From: an uncultured Clostridia bacterium
Lineage (GTDB): Bacteria; Bacillota; Clostridia; Christensenellales; Borkfalkiaceae
DNA: 64,000 bases
Reading direction: 5' to 3'
Assembly: GCA_944354125.1 (NCBI GenBank)
Contig: CALVPT010000009.1
Span: 17,336-81,335 of the forward strand
The translations under genes were made by a program, and so were the position numbers. The notes beneath the pieces are model-generated. The model was not told the DNA's origin, made no database searches, and saw only the letters and a list, made by a program, of their open reading frames with translations. Position 1 is the first letter of the stretch. Each line of letters starts with the position of its first letter. Positions 1 to 8,618 of the stretch are shown here, piece by piece.

Positions 1-1
1 C

Positions 2-1201
2 GCCATGTTCGCGCCCGACGTCTGCCGCGGCACAGACGGAAAGTATTATCTTTACTATTTCGTAGGCTATACCGGACTTATATCCGTCGCGGTATGCGAC
101 ACCCCGGCAGGAAAGTATGAATATCTGGACCACGTAAAATATTCCGACGGCACCATACTCGGCAAAAAGAATGAACCGCTGCAGTTCGATCCCGGTATAT
201 TTATTGACGACGACGGCAGAATTTATTTGTTTACGGGCTTCGGCCCCGTAAAATATCCCTCCGTTCTGCTCGGCGGACACAGAGCTTCAGAGCACGGCGC
301 AATGGGATTCGAACTCGAAAAGGATATGCTGACGATAAAAAACGGCCCCGTCTACATAGGCGTAAAGGGAAAGACTGAGGGCAAGGGCACGCCATATGAG
401 GGGCACGAATTTTTTGAGGCATCATCCTTAAGAAAATTTAACGGCAGGTATTATTTCATTTACAGCTCGTTCGAGGGACACGAACTTTGCTATGCACACA
501 GCGACAGTCCGCTAGGTCCCTTCGAATTCGGCGGAACGCTAGTGTCCATAGGCGACGTAGGCATTAACGGCAGAACGCGCAGGGGCGCAGCAAACTACCT
601 TGGCAACACCCACGGCAGTCTGATAGAAATAGACGGAAACTATTACGTCTTCTACCACAGACAGACGAACAGGCACCAGTTCTCACGCCAGGCATGTGCG
701 GAGCGCATAGAATTTACAGACGGCAAATTCAGACAGGCCGAACTCACCTCGTGCGGTCTTAACGGCAAACCCCTTAAAGGAAAGGGCACTTATGAGGCGA
801 GAATTGCCTGCAACCTCTACTCCTGCGAGGGAGCGTATTGCTACGGAGTCATAAAGCGTCCTAAAAGGATGCATCCCTATTTTACGCAGAGCGGCAAGGA
901 CAGAGAGGATAACCCCGACCAATACATAGCTAACTTCCGTAACGGAGCCACGGCGGTATTCAGATACTTCGACATAGACGAACTCAGCAACATATCCGTA
1001 ACCGTAAAGGGAAGAGCTGACGGCATGATGACCGTAAGGAACTCCCCCGACGGGCAGGCCGTAGCCAGAATCTTCATATCGCCGACCTCTTCCCCCGCTG
1101 AATTTACGGGAAAATGGACGGGAAACGGCGGCATTCAGTCGCTCTGCTTTACCTATGAGGGCAAAGGCGCATTCGACTTCATAAACTTCACACTTGAATA
1201 A
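2..1201 (+). CDS. Glycoside hydrolase family 43 protein, 5' end missing
   Basis: This is the 3' portion of a GH43-type arabinosidase/xylosidase. The reading frame is open to the left window edge, so the first Met at position 5 is probably internal. It enters at the APDV segment that normally forms the first part of the five-bladed propeller, followed by DGKYYLYY. Other hallmarks are FDPGIFIDDDGRIYLF (which carries the pKa-modulating Asp), EGHEFFEASSLRK (the likely general-acid Glu) and NTHGSLIEIDGNYYVFYHR. A C-terminal beta-rich region of about 130 residues resembles a carbohydrate-binding module. The likely role is removal of arabinose or xylose side chains from plant polysaccharide, which fits the pectate lyase at 34-38 kb. 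Exact substrate is not readable. Confidence 0.88.
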   Translation, partial: AMFAPDVCRGTDGKYYLYYFVGYTGLISVAVCDTPAGKYEYLDHVKYSDGTILGKKNEPLQFDPGIFIDDDGRIYLFTGFGPVKYPSVLLGGHRASEHGAMGFELEKDMLTIKNGPVYIGVKGKTEGKGTPYEGHEFFEASSLRKFNGRYYFIYSSFEGHELCYAHSDSPLGPFEFGGTLVSIGDVGINGRTRRGAANYLGNTHGSLIEIDGNYYVFYHRQTNRHQFSRQACAERIEFTDGKFRQAELTSCGLNGKPLKGKGTYEARIACNLYSCEGAYCYGVIKRPKRMHPYFTQSGKDREDNPDQYIANFRNGATAVFRYFDIDELSNISVTVKGRADGMMTVRNSPDGQAVARIFISPTSSPAEFTGKWTGNGGIQSLCFTYEGKGAFDFINFTLE

Positions 1202-1208
1202 GATTACT

Positions 1209-1241
1209 AAACACATCCGAGCAGATCGGGTGTGTTTTTTT
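1209..1241 (+). terminator. Terminator after GH43 gene
   Basis: The inverted repeat AACACATCCGA / TCGGGTGTGTT is followed by a run of seven T. It starts 8 nt after the GH43 stop codon. Confidence 0.85.
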
Positions 1242-1255
1242 GAATACGTACCCAT

Positions 1256-1293
1256 AAAAAACGCACCATCGACAATATCAATGGTGCATTTTT
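1256..1293 (-). terminator. Terminator of spo0A (minus strand), possibly bidirectional
   Basis: The stem GCACCAT / ATGGTGC is flanked by A6 on the left and T6 on the right. It lies 30 nt beyond the spo0A stop codon, so it can end transcription from the minus strand and back up the GH43 terminator. Confidence 0.8.
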
Positions 1294-1322
1294 TACGGAC
1301 TTTTACACGCCGCCCGTATATG

Positions 1323-2093
1323 TTACATAAGGCCTTCGAGAATGAGCTTGTCGGCTACAAGCGCGATAAATTCAGAATTTGTAGGGCGCTCGCTGCCTAT
1401 GTAAACCCTAACTCCGAATATGGCATTTATTGCCTCTACCCTGCCCCTGTTCCACGCGACCTCTATCGCGTGACGGATTGCACGCTCTACCTTGCTTGCA
1501 GAAGTTGAAAATTTTCTGCCAATGCTGGGATAGAGCTCCTTGGTGACGTTATTGATAATCGAGGGGTTTTCGATCGTCATCTTAATCCCCTCCCTGAGGT
1601 ACTGATAGCCCTTGATGTGAGGAGGTATGCCTATCGATATAAATATGTTGCTTATCTTCTCATCGAGAGAGCTGACCCTGCGCTTGTCCCTTATCTGCTC
1701 GGAGACGAGATATTCGGGAGACTGCTCCTCCAAAACTTCGACCATTCTCTCGACGACGGTTTCGGCAGGAACGGGTTTGACGAAATAGTATCTGGCTCCC
1801 CTTGCCACCGCCTTGCTGACAAGCTTGTCGTCAGAAAAGTTGGATATCATGAATATGCTGCAGGGAATGTTGTTGTCCCGTATGTAATTCATAACTCCGA
1901 ACCCGTCCTCGCCGCTGAGTACGGTATCCAAAAGCACGCAATCGGGTCGGTGCTGGTTGATGAGAGCTATGCCCACGCTTCCGCTGTTGCTGACGCCGAC
2001 AACCGTAAAATTACCCTGCTTTTCAAAACAGTTCTTAAGTTCAGACAAAAATTCGTCGTTGCTTACCAATATGACAATTTTGTATGAATTCAT
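1323..2093 (-). CDS. spo0A: Sporulation transcription factor Spo0A
   Basis: Spo0A is the phosphorelay-controlled master regulator of entry into sporulation. The 256 residues have an N-terminal receiver (about 1-120) and a C-terminal Spo0A DNA-binding domain (about 145-256). The latter has the family signatures GIPPHIKGYQYLREGI, ELYPSIGRKFSTSASKVERA, VAWNRGR and SERPTNSEFIA. The phosphoacceptor is Asp56, with Ser84 and Lys106 in the switch positions. The acidic pair that normally binds Mg2+ near residues 10-12 is replaced by Ser11-Asn12, with an Asp at 13, which is unusual. The start has an AAGGAG Shine-Dalgarno. A TTTACA-N17-TATAAT promoter and two 0A-like boxes lie upstream. Confidence 0.97.
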   Translation of the reverse strand: MNSYKIVILVSNDEFLSELKNCFEKQGNFTVVGVSNSGSVGIALINQHRPDCVLLDTVLSGEDGFGVMNYIRDNNIPCSIFMISNFSDDKLVSKAVARGARYYFVKPVPAETVVERMVEVLEEQSPEYLVSEQIRDKRRVSSLDEKISNIFISIGIPPHIKGYQYLREGIKMTIENPSIINNVTKELYPSIGRKFSTSASKVERAIRHAIEVAWNRGRVEAINAIFGVRVYIGSERPTNSEFIALVADKLILEGLM

Positions 2094-2124
2094 AATAATT
2101 ATCTCCTTTTTTGACTACAAGACA

Positions 2125-2153
2125 ATTATAATACACAAAATTGCGGTTGTAAA
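2125..2153 (-). promoter_or_regulatory. spo0A promoter, sigma-A type
   Basis: On the minus strand, TTTACA (2148-2153) is separated by 17 nt from TATAAT (2125-2130). Predicted transcription starts about 25 nt before the spo0A start codon, leaving room for the AAGGAG ribosome-binding site. Confidence 0.75.
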
Positions 2154-2204
2154 CAGATTTTTGTACAATAATTAAAAATTATTTTGAATATTTTTGTACA
2201 ATAT

Positions 2205-2221
2205 TGTCGAATATTATCGAA
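2205..2221 (+). promoter_or_regulatory. Tandem 0A-like boxes upstream of spo0A
   Basis: The exact 0A-box core TGTCGAA (2205-2211) and a one-mismatch copy TATCGAA (2215-2221) lie 10 bp apart in the same orientation, about 50-70 bp upstream of the spo0A -35 box. Tandem boxes one helical turn apart are the arrangement known to bind Spo0A dimers. Autoregulation is inferred. Confidence 0.55.
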
Positions 2222-2229
2222 CGGTTAAA

Positions 2230-3807
2230 TTATTTGGTTACAATGTCGAGATATTCGTCGTAAGTTACGTTTTTATCGAACTTTTTAGTGCCGTTAATCT
2301 CTATTATCCTGTTTGCGACGGTGTTCATGAGCTCCTGGTCGTGCGAGGTGAAGAGCATGCAGCCCTTGAAGTTCTTCATTCCGTTGTTGAGCGCGGTTAT
2401 CGATTCGAGGTCGAGGTGATTGGTAGGTTCGTCAAAGATGAGGAAATTGCTGCCCTCGAGCATCATCTTGGCGAGCATGCACCTTACCTTTTCTCCGCCC
2501 GAAAGCACCTTTGCCTGCTTTAACGCCTCTTCGCCGGAAAAGAGCATTCTGCCGAGCCAGCCCCTTAGGTACTCCTCGTAATGGTCGCTTGAAAACTGAC
2601 TCAACCACTCAACGAGGGTCAGATCGCAGCCCTGGAAATATTCGTTGTTGTTCTCGGGGAAATATGACGTCGTAATCGTCTTGCCCCAGCGGATAGTTCC
2701 CGAATCGGGCTGAGCCTTGCCCGTGAGAACGTCGTAGAGCATGGAAATGGTCGTAGACTTGTCGCTGACTATGCCTATCTTGTCGTCGCGCTGAACGGTG
2801 AAGGATACATTTTCGAAATATCCTTCCTTAGTCAGTCCCTCCACCATCAGAATGTCGTTGCCTATTTCCTTTTCGAACTTGAAGTCTATATAGGGATATT
2901 TTCTGAGCGACGGCTTGAAGTCGCTTATAGTAAGCTTTTCAAGCTCCTTCTTTCTCGACGTCGCCTGTCTGGACTTGGAGGCGTTGGCGGCGAATCTCGC
3001 TATGAACTCCTGCAACTCCTTGGCGCGCTGTTCGTTCTTCTTGTTCTGATCCTTCTGCTGACGGGCAAGCAACTGGCTGGTCTCATACCAGAAGTCGTAG
3101 TTGCCGAGCATCATGTTAATCTTGCCGTAGTCAACGTCGCAGATGTGCGTGCAGACTTTATTGAGGAAATGCCTGTTATGCGATACTATTATTATGGTAT
3201 TCTCGAAATCTAAAAGATAGTTTTCCAGCCAGCGCACGGTCTTTATGTCGAGGTTGTTCGTCGGCTCGTCCAGAAGAAGAATGTCGGGATTGCCGAAGAG
3301 CGCCTGAGCGAGCAATATTTTGACCTTGCGCTTTGCATCCATATCGCCCATGAGCGTATCGTAGCAGTCCTCGCCTATATCGAGGGCATTTAAAAGCGTC
3401 TGCGCCTCATACTCTGCATCCCAGCCGCCAAGCTCGGCAAACTCGCTTTCGAGTTCGCTCGCCCTGACGCCGTCAGCCTCCGAAAAGTCGGGCTTGGCAT
3501 AGAGCGCATCCTTCTCGTCCATTATTTCGACAAGTCGCTTATGCCCGAGCATTACCGCCCTTAAAACGGTGACGTCGTCGAACGCGCTCTGGTTCTGCAT
3601 GAGCACGGACATTCTCTCGTTTTTATCCATCGTGACGTCGCCCTTATTGGGCTCTATCTCGCCGCTCAGCACCTTTAAAAATGTAGATTTTCCCGCGCCG
3701 TTTGCGCCTATTATGCCGTAGCAGTTGCCCTTGGTGAACTTGAGGTTTACGTCCTCGAAGAGCTTCTTGCTGCCGTACTGCAAAGATACGTTGTTTACCT
3801 GTAACAT
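2230..3807 (-). CDS. ABC-F family ATPase (YkpA/YbiT-like)
   Basis: This soluble protein has two ATP-binding cassettes and no membrane domain, as in ABC-F ribosome-associated ATPases. It closely resembles Bacillus YkpA in layout. Walker A GANGAGKS is at about 34-41, the first Walker B LLLDEPTNNLD at about 177-187 with Glu181, and the first H-loop reads SHN instead of SHD. A charged inter-domain linker spans about 240-320. The second cassette has a degenerate Walker A but an intact LSGGEKVR signature and FDEPTNHLD. It follows the ABC exporter pair by 12 nt with a GGAGG Shine-Dalgarno, so it is probably the last gene of that operon. Translation factor versus antibiotic protection cannot be decided here. 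Confidence 0.93.
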   Translation of the reverse strand: MLQVNNVSLQYGSKKLFEDVNLKFTKGNCYGIIGANGAGKSTFLKVLSGEIEPNKGDVTMDKNERMSVLMQNQSAFDDVTVLRAVMLGHKRLVEIMDEKDALYAKPDFSEADGVRASELESEFAELGGWDAEYEAQTLLNALDIGEDCYDTLMGDMDAKRKVKILLAQALFGNPDILLLDEPTNNLDIKTVRWLENYLLDFENTIIIVSHNRHFLNKVCTHICDVDYGKINMMLGNYDFWYETSQLLARQQKDQNKKNEQRAKELQEFIARFAANASKSRQATSRKKELEKLTISDFKPSLRKYPYIDFKFEKEIGNDILMVEGLTKEGYFENVSFTVQRDDKIGIVSDKSTTISMLYDVLTGKAQPDSGTIRWGKTITTSYFPENNNEYFQGCDLTLVEWLSQFSSDHYEEYLRGWLGRMLFSGEEALKQAKVLSGGEKVRCMLAKMMLEGSNFLIFDEPTNHLDLESITALNNGMKNFKGCMLFTSHDQELMNTVANRIIEINGTKKFDKNVTYDEYLDIVTK

Positions 3808-3819
3808 TTATTTCCTCCG

Positions 3820-5580
3820 TCAGCCTGCAAACTGGCTGTTGTAAAGTCTGTTGTAGAAGCCGCCTGCCGCCATAAGTTGGTCGTGCGTGCCCTGTTCTAT
3901 TATATTGCCGTTATTCATCACGAGTATAAGGTCGGCTTCCTTAATGGTTGAAAGTCTGTGGGCGACGATAAAGCTCGTCCTTCCCTCCATAAGCTTGGAA
4001 AATGCGCTCTGAATCTTCATCTCGGTACGGGTATCTATGGACGAGGTCGCCTCGTCGAGAATGAGCATGGGGGGCAGACAGAGCATAATTCTGGTTATGC
4101 ACAACAGCTGTTTCTGTCCCAGCGAAAGACTTCCGCCGTCCTCGCCTATCACCGTATCATACCCGTCTTCGAGCTGCATTATGAAGTTATGCGAATATGC
4201 CGCCTTTGCCGCGGCAATTACCTCCTCGTCCGTGGCATCGGGCTTACCTATGACTATGTTGTCCCTTATCGTTCCGCTCTTGAGCCATGTATCCTGCAAC
4301 ACCATGCCGTAGTTCTTGCGGAGCGAATGCCTTGTAACATTCTGTATGTCGTTTCCGTCGACGGCTATCTGTCCGCTTACGGGGTCATAGAAGCGCATGA
4401 GAAGGTTTATAAGCGTAGTCTTGCCGCAGCCCGTAGGTCCGACTATGGCAATTCTCTTTCCTGCCTTTGCCGTTATGTTGAGGTGCTTTATGAGCGGTTT
4501 TTCGGGCTCATAGCTGAACTCTACGTCGCGGAAAGTAACGTCGCCGCTGACATCTTCTAGTACTTTTGCATCCTCGGAATCGGGTATCTCGCAGGGCTCG
4601 TCTATGAGTTCATATATCCTGCCTGCACACGCAATCGCGTTCTGAAGTTCGGTAAGAACGCCCGAAATCTCGTTGAACGGCTTTGTATACTGGTTGGAAT
4701 AGCTCAAAAGCGTAGTCAGTTTGCCTATGCCGAACGACACGGGCAGCACCGACGGATAAATGAGCGTCAGCGCGCCCGAAAGAGCGACCGCCGCGTAGAC
4801 CACTGCATTCACGAATCGCGTGCAGGGGTTCGTAAGCGAAGAATAGAACGTAGACGAAAGCGAAGCCCTGGAGAGTTCTTCGTTTATCTTATCGAACTTT
4901 ACCTGATTTTCATCCTCTCTACCGAAAGCCTGGACGACCTTTAAGTTGCCTATCATCTCCTCTATGAATGCCGTCTGCTCGCCCCTTAAAGCCGAAGTCT
5001 TTTTGAACATGCTGTACGTTCTTGTTGCAATGAACTTAGCGACGAACAGCGAAAGCGGAGTTATGACGAACACCGCAAGGGCGATTATCCAGTTATAGAA
5101 GAACATCAGCGCCAGCGTGCCGACAATGGTAAGAACGCCCGTAAACAGCTGCGTGAAGCCCATCAGAAGGCCGTCCGCGAACTGATCGACGTCGGCAACG
5201 CAGCGCGATACTATGTCGCCGTACGAATGCCCGTCTATATACTTAAGCGGAAGATGCTGAAGGCGGTTGAACGCCTCCTCTCTTACATCCTTGACAACGC
5301 TGTAGACGACGTGGTTGTTTATTACGTTCATTATCCACTGCGCGAGCGAGGTCGCTATAATTATGGCGCCGCAGACAATGAAATAAAAGAATATTTTATC
5401 GAAATCGACGTTTCCGACATCGACTATGCAATCTATCGCATTGCCGAAGAATATGGGCGCGAGCAGATTGCCCACTACTGTCAGAAGCGCGAGGAATATC
5501 GAAAGGCTGACTGCAGGAATATATCTCTTAAGCTGTTTCAGAACGCGCTTTATTATGCGCATCTGCGAACCAGTCTTCAT
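3820..5580 (-). CDS. ABC exporter half-transporter, canonical-ATPase subunit (TM288-like)
   Basis: This is a type IV (MsbA-fold) half-transporter of 586 residues, with six predicted membrane helices in the first 320 residues and an ATPase domain after about 345. Walker A GPTGCGKT is at 381-388, Walker B ends in catalytic Glu510 (LILDEATSS), and the switch His is 541. Its signature motif reads LSLGQ (485-489) instead of LSGGQ. Together with the partner upstream (Asp for Glu, Gln for His) this matches heterodimeric exporters such as TM287/288, with one consensus and one degenerate ATP site. It lies 1 nt after the partner gene, so the two are translationally coupled. Substrate is unknown; drugs, lipids or peptides are typical. 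Confidence 0.94.
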   Translation of the reverse strand: MKTGSQMRIIKRVLKQLKRYIPAVSLSIFLALLTVVGNLLAPIFFGNAIDCIVDVGNVDFDKIFFYFIVCGAIIIATSLAQWIMNVINNHVVYSVVKDVREEAFNRLQHLPLKYIDGHSYGDIVSRCVADVDQFADGLLMGFTQLFTGVLTIVGTLALMFFYNWIIALAVFVITPLSLFVAKFIATRTYSMFKKTSALRGEQTAFIEEMIGNLKVVQAFGREDENQVKFDKINEELSRASLSSTFYSSLTNPCTRFVNAVVYAAVALSGALTLIYPSVLPVSFGIGKLTTLLSYSNQYTKPFNEISGVLTELQNAIACAGRIYELIDEPCEIPDSEDAKVLEDVSGDVTFRDVEFSYEPEKPLIKHLNITAKAGKRIAIVGPTGCGKTTLINLLMRFYDPVSGQIAVDGNDIQNVTRHSLRKNYGMVLQDTWLKSGTIRDNIVIGKPDATDEEVIAAAKAAYSHNFIMQLEDGYDTVIGEDGGSLSLGQKQLLCITRIMLCLPPMLILDEATSSIDTRTEMKIQSAFSKLMEGRTSFIVAHRLSTIKEADLILVMNNGNIIEQGTHDQLMAAGGFYNRLYNSQFAG

Positions 5581-5581
5581 A

Positions 5582-7327
5582 TCACGCGCCCTCCTTTCCG
5601 TACTGCGACTCGTAGATTTCGCGGTAAACTTCGCAGTTTTTCAACAGTTCTGCGTGCTTTCCGCACCCCACGAGCCTGCCGCCGTCAAGCACAAGTATCT
5701 TGTCGGCGTGGTGTATGGAGCTGGTTCTCTGCGAGACTATGAATACCGTAGGATTATAGTCCAGCAGGCGGAGATTATTCCTGAGTCTTGCATCGGTTGC
5801 ATAGTCGAGCGCAGACGCGCTGTCGTCGAGAATGAGTATTTCGGGTTTTCTGACGAGGGCGCGGGCGATTGTAAGCCTCTGGCGCTGTCCGCCCGAGAAG
5901 TTCTTTCCGCCCTGCTCGACCATTTCGTCCAGTCCGTCGGGCTTGGAATTTATTACATCCGCCGCACACGCATAGTTTACGGCTGTCATAATCTCCTCGT
6001 CGCTGGCGTTTTCGTTGCCCCACTTAAGATTATCCCTTATCGTCCCCTTGAAGAGCACGGCGCGCTGAGGCACGATGCCGCACATATTTCTCAGTTCCTC
6101 GTCGCCGAGGCTGTTTACGTTCTGTCCGTCTATGAGCACTTGCCCTTCGGATGCGTCGTAGAAATGCGGAATGAGATTTACGAGCGTAGTCTTGCCCGAG
6201 CCCGTACCTCCTATTATTCCGACAGTCTGTCCCTTTTCCACGGTAAAGCTAATGTCGCTGAGAGCCTCCATTCCGCCCTTATTGTACTTCATGGAAACGC
6301 CGTCGAAGGTTATAAATGGCGCGCCGTCTGTAAGCTTTGCACATTCTCCGTGCACGAGCGAAGGGTTCATCTTGAGAATTTCGTTTACCCTGTCGGCACT
6401 CGCAAAACACTTGGTAACCGTTATTATGAGGTTGGCGAGCTTGATAAGCTCGATGAGAATCTGCGACATGTAGTTGTACAGCGCGACCACCTGTCCCTGC
6501 GAAAGACTTCCGCCGTCAACCTTGAGCGCACCGACATATATGAGCACGATTATGCCCGCATTTATGATGGCATATGTAAGCGGATTCATGAGGGCAGAAA
6601 TTCTGCCTACCGCCTTCTGAGAAGCCGTAAGGCGCTGGTTGCGCCTGTCGTACTCGGATATCTCTTCCTCTTCCTTGCAGAAAGCCCTGACGACCCTGGA
6701 GCCGACAAGCGTTTCCCTCGTGGCCGCCGTAACTCTGTCCAGATAGCCCTGAGTCTTCCTGTACATGGGAATGGTCACGAGCATTATGCCGAATACCACG
6801 ACAAAGAGTACGGCGATCGTAACGGCGAATACCCAGCCTGCAGTAACGCTGAGCACAAACGCCATGACCATTGCGCCGAACACTATGAAAGGCGAACGCA
6901 TAAAAAGACGCAGAACGAGATTGACGCCCGTTTGAATCTGGTTTACGTCGCTTGTCATTCGCGTAATCATTGCAGAGGTGCCGAGTCCGTCTATCTCATA
7001 ATAGGACAGAGTCTGCATCTTGCCAAAGAGATCGCTTCTGAGCTCCTTGGAAAAGCCGACCGCCGCCTTTGCGGCAAAGTACTGCGCACTGACCGCGCTG
7101 ACAAGCCCTATTATGCCCAGTCCCACGAGAAGCAGACACATATACACGACAAAAGTCGTGCCGTCGCCAGCCGCAGCCACGCCGTCCTGAACGGCAGTTA
7201 TCTTGTCGACAATCGCCGCGACGACGAGCGGAATTATGAGCTCGAACGCCGCCTCCATCAACTTGAACAAAGGCGCAAGCACGCTGCACAATTTGTAGTT
7301 TTTCAGATACCTGAGCAAGTCCTTCAT
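5582..7327 (-). CDS. ABC exporter half-transporter, degenerate-site subunit (TM287-like)
   Basis: This is the first gene of the exporter operon (581 residues, six predicted membrane helices, then an ATPase domain). Walker A GGTGSGKT is at 373-380 and the signature FSGGQ (477-481) is intact. The catalytic Glu of Walker B is Asp502 (ILDDSAS) and the switch His is Gln533. These substitutions mark the non-hydrolysing site of heterodimeric exporters, and the partner's altered signature belongs to the same site. The two half-transporters are therefore inferred to form one asymmetric pump in the plasma membrane. The gene is divergent from the methyltransferase at 7438. Confidence 0.94.
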   Translation of the reverse strand: MKDLLRYLKNYKLCSVLAPLFKLMEAAFELIIPLVVAAIVDKITAVQDGVAAAGDGTTFVVYMCLLLVGLGIIGLVSAVSAQYFAAKAAVGFSKELRSDLFGKMQTLSYYEIDGLGTSAMITRMTSDVNQIQTGVNLVLRLFMRSPFIVFGAMVMAFVLSVTAGWVFAVTIAVLFVVVFGIMLVTIPMYRKTQGYLDRVTAATRETLVGSRVVRAFCKEEEEISEYDRRNQRLTASQKAVGRISALMNPLTYAIINAGIIVLIYVGALKVDGGSLSQGQVVALYNYMSQILIELIKLANLIITVTKCFASADRVNEILKMNPSLVHGECAKLTDGAPFITFDGVSMKYNKGGMEALSDISFTVEKGQTVGIIGGTGSGKTTLVNLIPHFYDASEGQVLIDGQNVNSLGDEELRNMCGIVPQRAVLFKGTIRDNLKWGNENASDEEIMTAVNYACAADVINSKPDGLDEMVEQGGKNFSGGQRQRLTIARALVRKPEILILDDSASALDYATDARLRNNLRLLDYNPTVFIVSQRTSSIHHADKILVLDGGRLVGCGKHAELLKNCEVYREIYESQYGKEGA

Positions 7328-7355
7328 ACCGTTAAATTATAACAAACGGAGAGAC

Positions 7356-7402
7356 AAAAAGCAATCGCTTATCGCTTAATTATGGCGATTGTGCTTTTTT
7401 AT
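7356..7402. terminator. Hairpin with T-tract between divergent genes
   Basis: AAAAAGCAATCGC pairs with GCGATTgTGCTTTTTT with one bulge. It looks like a bidirectional terminator, but it lies between two divergent start codons where no gene ends, directly before the -35 box at 7403. It may insulate or attenuate. Confidence 0.6.
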
Positions 7403-7440
7403 TTGCATTTGGTCGGTTATTCTGTTAAAATTATGGTATG
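7403..7440 (+). promoter_or_regulatory. Promoter for leaderless mRNA of the methyltransferase gene
   Basis: TTGCAT (7403-7408), a 17-nt spacer and TAAAAT (7426-7431) are followed after 6 nt by the start codon at 7438. The expected transcription start coincides with the ATG, and no Shine-Dalgarno is present, so the mRNA is probably leaderless. Confidence 0.65.
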
Positions 7441-8607
7441 GCATACGAAATTTATCTCAAAAAAAACGAAGAAAAGCGAATTGTCGCAGGTCACAGCTGG
7501 GTATATGCCAACGAAGTCGCAAGAATCGAGGGCAAGGATAAAAACGGCTCGCTTGCCACCGTATATTCGCACGACGGCAGATACATAGGCAAGGGATATA
7601 TAAACCACGCCTCCAAGATACTCGTGAGGATATTCATAAGGGATAACTCCGAGGACGGAAAAGAACTGTATTTAAGGAGAATTAAAGAAGCCGACGATTA
7701 CCGCAGAAAACTCGGGTATGACAACTGCTACCGCATGGTATTTGCCGAGGCGGACAACCTGCCCGCACTCATAATTGACAGATACGGCGACGTACTGGTT
7801 ATGCAGTGTCTGTCGCTGGGCATAGACCTGAGAAAAAATATGATAGTCGACTGCCTCAACGAGCTCTTCCACCCCGAAGGCATATATGAAAGAAGCGACG
7901 TTGCAGTAAGAAAAAAGGAAGGTCTTGCCGAATACAAGGGACTGCTTTCAGGCGAAGTCGGCGACTATTGCGAAATAACCGAAAACGGGCTGAAAATGCT
8001 TGTCGACGTCAGGAACGGTCAAAAGACGGGCTACTTCCTCGACCAGAAGGAAAACCGCTTTGCCGTCAGGAAATACTGCAAAGGCGCGGAAGAAGTTCTG
8101 GATTGCTTCTGCAACAGCGGAGGTTTTTCGCTGAATGCCGCAACCGTAGCGAAGAAAGTAATATCCTTAGACATCTCTCCCCTTGCGCTCAGAAACGTAG
8201 AGGACAACGCAAAACTCAACGGCATTGAAAACATAACCACCCTGTGCGGCGACGTATTCGACGAACTGAGAAAATTCAAAGCCGCAAAGAGGCAGTTCGA
8301 TACCGTAATTTTGGACCCTCCCGCCTTCTGCAAGACCGCAGACGAGGTTAAGGACGCATACAGGGGCTATAAAGACATTAACCTGACCGCAATGAAGATA
8401 GTCAAAAGCGGCGGATTTCTCATAACCTGTTCCTGCTCGCACTATATGACCATGCCGCTGTTCGAAAAGATGCTCATAGAGGCGGCAAGGGAAAGCGGCA
8501 GGACGGTGAGAAGCGTCGAGGTAAAGACTCAGGCGCCCGACCACCCCTCTCTGCTATGCGCAGAGGAAACACAGTACCTAAAGTTCTTTGTACTTCAGGT
8601 AATCTGA
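7438..8607 (+). CDS. RlmI/RlmK-type 23S rRNA cytosine-C5 methyltransferase family protein
   Basis: This is a SAM-dependent RNA methyltransferase of the RlmI family. It has an N-terminal PUA-like domain (about 1-75, including GHSWVYANEV), a middle alpha/beta domain, and a Rossmann methyltransferase domain. SAM motif I is LDCFCNSGGFSLNA (221-234). Motif IV is DPPAFCK (293-299), and a second motif has SCSHYM near residue 325; Cys residues in these motifs suit C5-cytosine chemistry. At 389 residues it is of usual family length. The exact target base cannot be told from sequence. The gene is monocistronic and closed by a bidirectional terminator. The start is set by promoter position rather than by a ribosome-binding site. 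Confidence 0.9.
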   Translation: MAYEIYLKKNEEKRIVAGHSWVYANEVARIEGKDKNGSLATVYSHDGRYIGKGYINHASKILVRIFIRDNSEDGKELYLRRIKEADDYRRKLGYDNCYRMVFAEADNLPALIIDRYGDVLVMQCLSLGIDLRKNMIVDCLNELFHPEGIYERSDVAVRKKEGLAEYKGLLSGEVGDYCEITENGLKMLVDVRNGQKTGYFLDQKENRFAVRKYCKGAEEVLDCFCNSGGFSLNAATVAKKVISLDISPLALRNVEDNAKLNGIENITTLCGDVFDELRKFKAAKRQFDTVILDPPAFCKTADEVKDAYRGYKDINLTAMKIVKSGGFLITCSCSHYMTMPLFEKMLIEAARESGRTVRSVEVKTQAPDHPSLLCAEETQYLKFFVLQVI

Positions 8608-8618
8608 AATCGGCAAAT

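Noticed and set aside
5426..7342. Long + strand open frame of 638 codons opposite the ABC exporter genes
   Set aside because: It lies fully antisense to two clear ABC transporter genes, has no ribosome-binding site and reads as arginine- and tyrosine-rich low-sense protein. It is a shadow of high-GC third codon positions.
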